This document shows, piece after piece, positions 1-4,995 of a stretch of DNA of 6,155 nucleotides. A program made the position numbers and the translations under genes. Position 1 is the first letter of the stretch. Each line of letters begins with the position of its first letter. Below the pieces are notes generated by a model, which was not told where the DNA came from, made no database searches, and saw only the letters and a program-made list of their open reading frames with translations. This DNA comes from Actinomycetota bacterium (GTDB taxonomy: Bacteria > Actinomycetota > Thermoleophilia > Gaiellales > Gaiellaceae): assembly GCA_019236545.1 (NCBI GenBank), contig JAFAIV010000045.1:1-6155 (forward strand), in the 5' to 3' direction.

Positions 1-605
1 CCGCGGTAGATCGGGCCGATCGCGTCGAGCATCGCGGCCGTCGCCTCGTTCGACGCGCGCGTCTCCACCTCGGCCTCGGTCACGCCCGGCCGCGTGTAGC
101 GCTGGAGGAGCGTGTGCGCGAGGTTGCCCCAACGGCAGCTCTCGCGCAGCAGCGCGAGCTCGGCCTCGCTCTTGATCGCCATCTGGTCCTCGACGAGGTC
201 GGCCACCTGCGTCCACTCGCCGAGACCGGGGCCGCGGTAGCCGAAGACCCACGGGTAGCCGTCGTGGTCGGCTCCGAGCCTGCCGGAGACGCCGAGCGCC
301 GAGAGGAGGTCGCGCAGCGCCTCCATCGGATGGCGGTCCCCCGGATACTCGTCGTAGTCGACGACCTCCTCGACAGCCGTGTTCGCCTCCGCGTGCTCCA
401 GCTCGAGCCGCGGCACGAGCATGCCGCCGCGGCCGCCGCTCGTCAGCACGAACGCGATCGGCCGCTCGGTCGGGATGAAGTGGAAGCCGCTGTAGTAGAG
501 GACGTAGTGCGGATCGAACAGCACCGCGCCCCAGAGGCCGCGAGCCTCGACCGCCGCCGCGAACGCGGCCCTGCGCGCCGCGAACTCCGCCTCCGAGATC
601 CTCAT
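1..605 (-). CDS. M24-family peptidase/creatinase-like protein, N-terminal part (cut by left window edge)
   Basis: The frame opens with ATG at 605-603 and stays open to the left edge, giving 201 residues with no stop. Residues 1 to about 150 look like the creatinase/prolidase N-terminal domain, including YVLYYSGFHF at 34-43 and a closing MAIKSEAELALLRES at 142-156. That last motif is the usual linker of aminopeptidase P and Xaa-Pro dipeptidase proteins into the pita-bread catalytic domain; a helix with LLQRYTRPGVTEAEVE then begins that domain. In this family the catalytic domain binds two metal ions through Asp, Asp, His, Glu and Glu; all of these lie outside the window, so activity cannot be judged. 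It could be an Xaa-Pro peptidase, a creatinase-like hydrolase or an inactive relative. The start overlaps the stop of the M48 gene by 4 bp (ATGA), which points to translational coupling. I see no clear Shine-Dalgarno, and no signal peptide, so it is probably cytoplasmic. Confidence 0.85.
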   Translation of the reverse strand, partial: MRISEAEFAARRAAFAAAVEARGLWGAVLFDPHYVLYYSGFHFIPTERPIAFVLTSGGRGGMLVPRLELEHAEANTAVEEVVDYDEYPGDRHPMEALRDLLSALGVSGRLGADHDGYPWVFGYRGPGLGEWTQVADLVEDQMAIKSEAELALLRESCRWGNLAHTLLQRYTRPGVTEAEVETRASNEATAAMLDAIGPIYR

Positions 606-1450
606 GCCGCCGCTTCGTCCCGCAGCCGCTCGCGCCAGACGGGGTCGTTGTCGCGCAGCCGGCGCACGCGCTCCGCGACCGGCGGGTGCGTGACGAAGAG
701 CGCCGCCAGGCCGCGCTCGAGGAACGGGTTCACGGTGTAGAGCGGCTCCGTGGCCGGCGAGCCGGCGAAGTCGACGAGCTCGGCTGCCTGCTCCATCCGG
801 ATGAGCGCGTCGGCCAGGCCGTGCGGCGAGCCGGTGAGCCGCGCGGCGTACGCGTCGGCCTCGAACTCGCGCTTCGGCGAAAGGACGAGGTGGACGCACG
901 CCGCGGCGACGGGCCCGAGGAGGAAGAGGAGCGCGCGCTCCAGCATCCCGCCGAGCCGGCTCGCCTCGAGGAGCGTCCCCGCGAGCACGACCGCGGACGT
1001 CTGCACCTGCACGTCGTGCAGGCGGATGTGGGCGAGCTCGTGCGCGAGGACGCCCTCCAGCTCGGCGGGGGTGCACGCGCCGACGCAGCTCGCGGTCAGC
1101 GCGAGCGACGACGAGCGGACACCGCGGCCGGTCGCGAGTGCGAGCGGCGGCCCGTCCGGAATCAGGTGGAGCTTCGGCTTCGCGACGCCGGCGACGGCGG
1201 CCAGCCGCTCGACCGTCGAGTGGAGGAGCGGCGCCTCGGCGAGCGGCAGCTCGCGCGCGCCGACCATCCCAAGCACGACGCGGTCGAACGTCCAGTAGGC
1301 GCCGCCGACGAGCAGGAGCGCGCAGAAGACGAAGATCGAGAGCAGCCGGACGCCGTCGAGCGCCCAGCCGACGAACGCGAAGACAGCGACGACGGCGGTC
1401 GCGATCAGCCAGGTCTTGGCGAGGTTCCGCGCTGCGACGATCGTGCGCAC
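602..1450 (-). CDS. M48-family membrane zinc metalloprotease, HtpX-like
   Basis: A 282-residue protein starting at GTG (1450-1448), close to the roughly 290 residues of HtpX. Two hydrophobic segments near residues 12-31 and 34-53 look membrane-spanning, and a third lies at about 171-190. The zinc site is clear: HELAH at 137-141 (His137, Glu138 and His141), with the third ligand most likely Glu195 in REFEADAYAARLTGS, the M48 REFxAD signature. VTHPPVAERVRRL near 253-265 matches the C-terminal THPP motif of HtpX proteins. The usual NAFATG before the active helix reads PLALATG here (102-108), so the Asn is missing. HtpX-type proteases cut misfolded membrane proteins on the cytoplasmic side and support membrane quality control; that role is inferred from family. 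It lies 9 bp after the small Sm-like gene and overlaps the M24 gene by 4 bp, so it is probably part of one operon. The substrate is unknown, and a non-HtpX M48 subgroup is possible. Confidence 0.9.
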   Translation of the reverse strand: MRTIVAARNLAKTWLIATAVVAVFAFVGWALDGVRLLSIFVFCALLLVGGAYWTFDRVVLGMVGARELPLAEAPLLHSTVERLAAVAGVAKPKLHLIPDGPPLALATGRGVRSSSLALTASCVGACTPAELEGVLAHELAHIRLHDVQVQTSAVVLAGTLLEASRLGGMLERALLFLLGPVAAACVHLVLSPKREFEADAYAARLTGSPHGLADALIRMEQAAELVDFAGSPATEPLYTVNPFLERGLAALFVTHPPVAERVRRLRDNDPVWRERLRDEAAA

Positions 1451-1459
1451 GACAGCGCG

Positions 1460-1729
1460 CTACGGCTCGTCGTCGCCGCGGTCCTCGTCGGGCCCGTCGT
1501 CCTCGAGCAGCCCGCGGGGCGGCCAGTCCTCGTTCTGCGGTGCGTCGCAGCGGCTGGAGCAGTGGAGCGAGGCGATGTTCTGGAGCGGGACGAGGATGTG
1601 CCCGTTCAGCTCGATGTGGGCGACCTCGTCGACGTAGCAGTACGCGGTGAGCACGCCCTCCTGGTACTCGCCGCCGAAGAGGGCGACCTCGACCTGCTCG
1701 CCCTTGTACTTGCTCGTGTAGTCCTCCAC
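1460..1729 (-). CDS. Small hypothetical protein with Sm-like beta pattern and acidic tail
   Basis: I do not recognise this 89-residue protein as a named family. It starts at GTG (1729-1727), 7 bp after the phosphatase stop, and ends 9 bp before the M48 gene, so it sits inside the operon. Codon third positions are almost all G or C, like its neighbours, which argues for a real gene. Residues 7-55 alternate like short beta strands with glycine turns: VEVALFGG, then EGVLTAYCYVDEVAHIEL, then NGHILVPLQNIASL. That pattern resembles Sm/LSm-type small barrels, where VPL..I.SL would be the last strand; this is inference from pattern only. Residues 76-89 are strongly acidic (EDDGPDEDRGDDEP) and probably disordered. 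Cysteines are at 31, 57 and 61, the last two as CSSRC, too few for a clear zinc site alone. There is no signal peptide or membrane segment, so it is likely cytoplasmic. I see no good Shine-Dalgarno, so it may depend on coupling to the upstream gene. Confidence 0.75.
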   Translation of the reverse strand: MEDYTSKYKGEQVEVALFGGEYQEGVLTAYCYVDEVAHIELNGHILVPLQNIASLHCSSRCDAPQNEDWPPRGLLEDDGPDEDRGDDEP

Positions 1730-1736
1730 CCGCGGC

Positions 1737-2255
1737 TCAGTCTATCGCCCTGAAGACGCCCTCCTCGTGGGCGACGAGCCAGCGCCCGCAGTTCTCGACG
1801 ACCGGCTCGGCGAAGCCCTGGACCGCGGCCTGGACGCGGCGCAAGGAGCCGCCGTGCGTGACGACGAGGACGGTGTCGTCCGGGTGGAGCTCGCAGATGC
1901 GGCGGAGGGCGGCGAGCGTCCGGTCGCGGTGCGCCTCGGTCGACTCGCCCTCGTACTCGACCTGCTCGCGCTCGCCGGCGGTGAGGCCTTCCCAGTTGCC
2001 CCAGCTCTTCTCGCGGAGGCCGGTATCGAACTCGACGGGGAGGCCGAGGCGGGCGGCGACGATCTGTGCGGTCTCGCGCGCGCGGGCGAGATCGCTCGAC
2101 CAGATCGCGTCGATCCGCTCGCCGGCGAGCTCCTCCGCGAGCCTCGCTGCCTGGCGCCGCCCGAACTCGTTCAGCGGCCGGTCGGTGTGCCCCTGGAGCC
2201 GCCCCTCGGCGTTCCAGTCGGTCTCGCCGTGGCGTACGAGCAGGAGCGTGGTCAC
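1737..2255 (-). CDS. Histidine phosphatase family protein (phosphoglycerate mutase-like)
   Basis: A 172-residue member of the histidine phosphatase superfamily, branch 1. The RHG signature is at 8-10 (LLLVRHGETDWN), where His9 would carry the phosphate. The remaining pocket residues are visible: Arg8, Arg58 in SSDLARARETA, Glu82 in GLREKSWGNWEGL, and His134 in VVTHGGSLRR. All key residues are present, so it should be active. Length is a little under the roughly 200 residues common in this group. Family members include broad phosphatases (PhoE type), glucosyl-3-phosphoglycerate phosphatases, alpha-ribazole phosphatases (CobC) and cofactor-dependent mutases. No cobalamin or glycolytic gene lies nearby, so the substrate cannot be named. 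The GTG start at 2255-2253 is the first possible because an in-frame TAG lies 9 bases before it. It has no Shine-Dalgarno at normal spacing, but a TACCCT hexamer ends 8 bases upstream, which suits a leaderless mRNA. It is the first gene of the minus-strand operon. Confidence 0.92.
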   Translation of the reverse strand: MTTLLLVRHGETDWNAEGRLQGHTDRPLNEFGRRQAARLAEELAGERIDAIWSSDLARARETAQIVAARLGLPVEFDTGLREKSWGNWEGLTAGEREQVEYEGESTEAHRDRTLAALRRICELHPDDTVLVVTHGGSLRRVQAAVQGFAEPVVENCGRWLVAHEEGVFRAID

Positions 2256-2262
2256 CTCTGGC

Positions 2263-2269
2263 TAGGGTA
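2263..2269. promoter_or_regulatory. Putative overlapping -10 elements of a two-way promoter
   Basis: The 22-bp gap between the phosphatase and SDR starts contains TAGGGTA. Read on the plus strand, 2263-2268 is TAGGGT; read on the minus strand, 2269-2264 is TACCCT. Both fit the TANNNT form of actinobacterial -10 boxes. The SDR ATG lies 9 bases beyond the plus-strand box, and the phosphatase GTG lies 8 bases beyond the minus-strand box. Both mRNAs would start at or within about three bases of the start codon, which agrees with neither gene having a Shine-Dalgarno. I see no convincing -35 on either side. The site is inferred, not proved. Confidence 0.5.
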
Positions 2270-2277
2270 ACGAGCCG

Positions 2278-3009
2278 ATGGACCTCGACCTGCGCGACCA
2301 CGTCTGCCTGATCACCGGCTCCACCGGCGGGATCGGCGCCGAGACGGCGGAGCTCCTGCGCGCCGAGGGCGCCGTCGTCGTCACGACCGGCCGCAGCGGC
2401 GGCGACATCCCGGCCGACCTCTCGCGCGCGGGCGAGCCCGAGCGCGTGGTGCGCGAGGCGATCGAGCGGCACGGTCGGCTCGACGTGCTCGTGAACAACG
2501 TCGGCGGAACGGAGATCCGCAAGCTCGAGGACCTCACGGACGACGACTGGCAGGCGTCGTTCGAGATCAACCTCATGTCGGCGATCCGGGCGACGCGCGC
2601 GGCGCTGCCGCACATGCGGGAGCGCCGGTCGGGATCGATCGTGAACGTCTCGTCGACCGCGGCAAAGCGGCCGTCCACGGGGATGCCGGACTACTCGGTG
2701 ATGAAGGCCGCGATGCTGTCGTTCTCCCGGCTCGTCGCCGACCTGTACGCGAAGGACGGTGTCCGCTGCAACGCCGTGACGCCCGGGCCGACCGCGACGC
2801 AGGCGTGGCTCGGCGACGGCGGCCTCGCCGACCAGCAGGGCGACAGGGACGAGGTGCTGGCGAAGGTCGGCGCGGGGAGGCCGCTCGGGCGGCTTGCGCA
2901 GCCGGGGGAGATCGCGGCGGTGATCGCGTTCCTCTGCTCGCCGCGGGCGAGCTACGTCACCGGTGCCGCGTGGAGCGCCGACGGCGGCAGCGTCCCGATC
3001 ATTCTCTGA
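2278..3009 (+). CDS. SDR-family NAD(P)-dependent oxidoreductase
   Basis: A complete 243-residue classical short-chain dehydrogenase/reductase, of the usual length of about 250. The nucleotide-binding turn TGSTGGIG is at 13-20, followed by NNVG at 73-76 and Asn98 in the FEINLM helix. The catalytic Ser126 lies in VNVSS, and Tyr139 and Lys143 form YSVMK. The cofactor-closing PGPTAT is at 169-174, and the C-terminal end has the usual FLCSPRASYVTGAAWSADGG. All four catalytic positions (Asn, Ser, Tyr, Lys) are present. TGR at 37-39 after the second strand, with no acidic residue there, leans towards NADP(H), but this is a weak guess. The substrate is not evident; FabG-like 3-oxoacyl reductase or sugar/alcohol dehydrogenase activities are all possible. 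The ATG at 2278 gives the normal N-terminus (MDLDLRDHVCLITGS) and probably belongs to a leaderless mRNA. It stands alone on its strand, and its last 11 bases overlap the end of the convergent prs gene. Confidence 0.93.
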   Translation: MDLDLRDHVCLITGSTGGIGAETAELLRAEGAVVVTTGRSGGDIPADLSRAGEPERVVREAIERHGRLDVLVNNVGGTEIRKLEDLTDDDWQASFEINLMSAIRATRAALPHMRERRSGSIVNVSSTAAKRPSTGMPDYSVMKAAMLSFSRLVADLYAKDGVRCNAVTPGPTATQAWLGDGGLADQQGDRDEVLAKVGAGRPLGRLAQPGEIAAVIAFLCSPRASYVTGAAWSADGGSVPIIL

Positions 3010-3020
3010 ACAGGACGCTG
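2988..3020. repeat. 8-bp inverted repeat centred on the convergent SDR/prs stops (possible two-way terminator)
   Basis: CAGCGTCC at 2988-2995 is perfectly repeated in reverse as GGACGCTG at 3013-3020, with a 17-base loop. The midpoint, base 3004, is also the midpoint of the 11-bp overlap of the two genes (2999-3009). Each arm lies within the last codons of one gene and gives Ser-Val in both reading directions. No T-run follows either arm, so a classic intrinsic terminator is not shown. It may still stall converging transcripts or protect 3' ends, or it may be chance. Confidence 0.4.
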
Positions 3021-3988
3021 ATGCTCTCGCGGGCGTGGATGCGCTTGATCGCCTCCGCGAACAGCCCCGCGACAGAGACGACCTCGACCTTCGGGCCGGG
3101 CGGGTGCGGGTGGTTCTCGACGGTGTCGGTCACGATCAGGCGCTCGATCGGGCTCGCGGCGAGCTTCGCCGTGGCGTCGCCCGAGAAGAGGCCGTGCGTG
3201 ACTGCGGCGACGACCGTCCGCGCGCCGCGCTCGACCAGGCGCTCCGCCGCCTCCACGAGCGTCCCGCCGCTCGCGGCGAAGTCGTCGACGAGGACGGCGT
3301 CGCGACCCTCGACGTCGCCGAGCAGCCCGAAGACGTCGGCCTTCTCGTCGTGACCGCTGCGCGTCTTGTCGGCGAGCGCGAACCCGGCTCCGAGTCGCCG
3401 CGCGAAGCGGCGCGCCATCTTGGCGTAGCCCGCGTCCGGCGAGACGATCACGGGACTGGCGAGGCCGAGCCCACGGATCGCCTCCACGAGCACGGGCATC
3501 GCGTAGAGGTCGTCCACCGGCGCGCGGAAGAAGCCCTGGATCTGCGGCGCGTGCAGGTCCATCGCAACGACCCGGTCGGCGCCCGCGGCCTCGATCGCGT
3601 CCGCGATCACCCGCGCCCGGATCGACACGCGCGGCTCGTCCTTCTTGTCGCCCTTGCCGTAGGCGAAGTAGGGGACGACGGCCGTCACCGAGGCGGCGCT
3701 CGCGCGGCGGGCGGCGTCGAGCCAGAAGAGCAGCTCGACGACGTTGTCGTTCGCGGGGTAGACCGTCGACTGGACGACGTAGACGTCGCGGCCGCGGACG
3801 TTCTCGAGCAGCCGGACGAAGAGCGTGCCCTCGGCGAAGCGGATCGTCTCGGCCTCGGCGGGCTTCACGCCGAGCTCGGCGCAGATCGCGGCGCCGAGGC
3901 GAGGGCTGCCGGAGCCGCAGACGACGGCGGGCTGGTCGGTGGGGCGGCGGCGCAGGCGCACGGCGCGAGTATCGCCGCTTCCGGCCAC
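2999..3988 (-). CDS. prs: Ribose-phosphate pyrophosphokinase (PRPP synthetase)
   Basis: A 329-residue cytoplasmic enzyme that would transfer pyrophosphate from ATP to ribose 5-phosphate, making PRPP for purine, pyrimidine, histidine, tryptophan and NAD synthesis. Class I landmarks are visible: VRGRDVYVVQST at 64-75, NDNVVELL at 80-87, and AGADRVVAMDLHAPQIQGFF at 135-154 with metal-binding His146. The catalytic-loop residues are Lys208 and Arg210 (DKTR), and the PRPP loop VDDFAASGGTL is at 234-244. The ATP-binding segment that usually reads YARQD is YGKGD here (110-114), followed by KKDEPRVSI; this marks a divergent subgroup. The protein is slightly longer than the usual 315 or so because of an N-terminal extension of roughly 15-20 residues. 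The GTG start at 3988-3986 has a strong Shine-Dalgarno, GGAGGG at 4000-3995 with 6-base spacing; a later GTG at residue 10 is less supported. It is divergent from dgt-dnaG and convergent with the SDR gene, so it is probably transcribed alone. Confidence 0.93.
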   Translation of the reverse strand: MAGSGDTRAVRLRRRPTDQPAVVCGSGSPRLGAAICAELGVKPAEAETIRFAEGTLFVRLLENVRGRDVYVVQSTVYPANDNVVELLFWLDAARRASAASVTAVVPYFAYGKGDKKDEPRVSIRARVIADAIEAAGADRVVAMDLHAPQIQGFFRAPVDDLYAMPVLVEAIRGLGLASPVIVSPDAGYAKMARRFARRLGAGFALADKTRSGHDEKADVFGLLGDVEGRDAVLVDDFAASGGTLVEAAERLVERGARTVVAAVTHGLFSGDATAKLAASPIERLIVTDTVENHPHPPGPKVEVVSVAGLFAEAIKRIHARESISVLFRE

Positions 3989-3990
3989 TT

Positions 3991-4010
3991 CCCGCCCTCC
4001 GAGGAGCGGG
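3991..4010 (-). promoter_or_regulatory. prs ribosome binding site inside a possible hairpin
   Basis: On the minus strand, GGAGGG (4000-3995) lies 6 bases before the prs GTG and fixes that start. The same 20 bases can fold: seven pairs between 4010-4004 and 3997-3991 (one U-G wobble) with a six-base loop. Folding would hide about half of the Shine-Dalgarno. It can form only if the prs transcript begins upstream of 4010; I see no TANNNT box on this strand just upstream. The Shine-Dalgarno itself is well supported; the hairpin as a control element is inference, since GC-rich DNA gives such folds by chance. Confidence 0.55.
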
Positions 4011-4011
4011 C

Positions 4012-4017
4012 TAGATT
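4012..4017 (+). promoter_or_regulatory. Putative -10 element (TAGATT) for leaderless dgt-dnaG transcript
   Basis: TAGATT fits the TANNNT -10 form and ends 6 bases before the dgt GTG at 4024, so transcription would begin at about the first base of the start codon. GAGGAG at 4001-4006 is 17 bases from the GTG, too far to act as a normal Shine-Dalgarno. At 17-bp spacing the -35 position reads TTCCCG (3989-3994), a poor match. The whole gap to the divergent prs start is 35 bp. Confidence 0.5.
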
Positions 4018-4023
4018 GGCCGT

Positions 4024-4995
4024 GTGTCGCCCGAGATCGCCGGACAGGTCGCCGACTCCTTCGCGGAGGCGGTGCGCGAGCACGAGGAGCGCTGGCTCTC
4101 GCCGCTCGCGGTGCGCTCGTACGAGACGCGCGGCCGCAACCTCCCGGAGGACGAGTGCCGCCTGCGGACGCCGTTCCAGCGCGACCGCGACCGCATCGTC
4201 CACTCGAAGGCGTTCCGGCGGCTCCGCCACAAGACGCAGGTCTTCGTCGATCCCGAGGGCGACCACTTCCGGACGCGCCTCACCCACACGCTCGAGACCG
4301 CGGGCATCGCGCGCGGCGTCGCGCGTGCGCTGCGCCTCAACGAGGACCTCGTCGAGGCGATCGGGCTCGGCCACGACCTCGGCCATCCGCCGTTCGGGCA
4401 CGCCGGCGAGCAGGCGCTCGACGAGCTTCTCCGCGAGCTCGGCCGCCCAGGCTTCCGCCACAACGAGCACTCGCTCCGGGTCGTCGAGCGGCTCGAGCGC
4501 GACGGGCGAGGCCTGAACCTGACCTGGGAGGTGCGGGACGGCATCCTCAAGCACACCGGCGACGTGGAACCGGAGACGCTCGAGGGGAAGATCGTCCGCA
4601 TCGTCGACCGCGTCGCCTACATCAACCACGACATCGACGACGCCGTCCGCGCCGGGCTGCTCGCGCCGGGAGACCTGCCCGCGGACGAGATAGCCGTCCT
4701 CGGCGACACCGGCTCGCGGCGGATCGACCGGCTCGTCCACGACCTCGTCGAGGAGTCGGCGAAGGCGGGCGACATCGTCCAGAGCGACGAGGTCGGCGAG
4801 GCGATGCTCGCCCTGCGCGCGTTCATGTTCGAGCGCGTCTACCTGCGCCAGGACCACGCGCCGATCCGCGCAACCGTCCGGCACATCTTCGGCCACCTCG
4901 TCGAGCGCCGCGGCATGGAGATCGAGGAGGCGACCGACTACCTCGCGGGCATGACCGACCGCTTCGCGCTCGCGTACGAGTCGGAGACCGCGTAG
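4024..4995 (+). CDS. dgt: Deoxyguanosinetriphosphate triphosphohydrolase-like HD protein
   Basis: A 323-residue HD-domain phosphohydrolase of the dGTPase family, which cleaves dNTPs to the deoxynucleoside and triphosphate. It matches the shorter dGTPase-like type, not the roughly 500-residue E. coli Dgt. Family signatures are intact: RTPFQRDRDRIVHSKAFRRL at 48-67, then RTRLTHTLETAGIARG at 83-98 with His88. GLGHDLGHPPFGHAGE at 114-129 holds His117 and Asp118, and INHDIDD at 200-206 holds Asp203. These four residues form the HD metal site, so the enzyme should be active; substrate range cannot be read from sequence, and several relatives hydrolyse mixed dNTPs. The likely role is dNTP pool control in the cytoplasm. 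The GTG start at 4024 is favoured by the -10-like box 6 bases upstream and by lack of a Shine-Dalgarno. The stop TAG directly abuts the dnaG ATG, so the two are almost certainly co-transcribed; the same order is known in Mycobacterium tuberculosis (Rv2344c-Rv2343c). Confidence 0.95.
   Translation: MSPEIAGQVADSFAEAVREHEERWLSPLAVRSYETRGRNLPEDECRLRTPFQRDRDRIVHSKAFRRLRHKTQVFVDPEGDHFRTRLTHTLETAGIARGVARALRLNEDLVEAIGLGHDLGHPPFGHAGEQALDELLRELGRPGFRHNEHSLRVVERLERDGRGLNLTWEVRDGILKHTGDVEPETLEGKIVRIVDRVAYINHDIDDAVRAGLLAPGDLPADEIAVLGDTGSRRIDRLVHDLVEESAKAGDIVQSDEVGEAMLALRAFMFERVYLRQDHAPIRATVRHIFGHLVERRGMEIEEATDYLAGMTDRFALAYESETA
4983..4986 (+). promoter_or_regulatory. Shine-Dalgarno for dnaG
   Basis: GGAG lies inside the last codons of dgt, 9 bases before the dnaG ATG. 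It supports the ATG at 4996 and translation of dnaG from the dgt transcript. The zero-base gap between stop and start (TAGATG) also allows re-initiation by ribosomes finishing dgt. Confidence 0.55.

Noticed and set aside
686..1753. 355-residue open frame on the plus strand, opposite the M48 and Sm-like genes
   Set aside because: Composition is Arg-, Glu-, Asp- and Ala-rich without motifs, and it lies antisense to genes with clear family signatures and tight operon spacing.
1606..2613. 335-residue minus-strand frame spanning the phosphatase and the SDR start
   Set aside because: It is Arg-rich and low in complexity, overlaps the phosphatase in another frame and the SDR gene in antisense, and would cross the divergent promoter region.
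4001..4006. GAGGAG as a Shine-Dalgarno for dgt
   Set aside because: It is 17 bases from the GTG start, too far for normal use; the leaderless reading fits better.
2963..4516. 517-residue open frame on the plus strand, opposite prs and across the dgt start
   Set aside because: Antisense to a complete prs gene and out of frame with dgt; its second half is Arg/Ser/Ala-rich low-complexity sequence typical of shadow frames.
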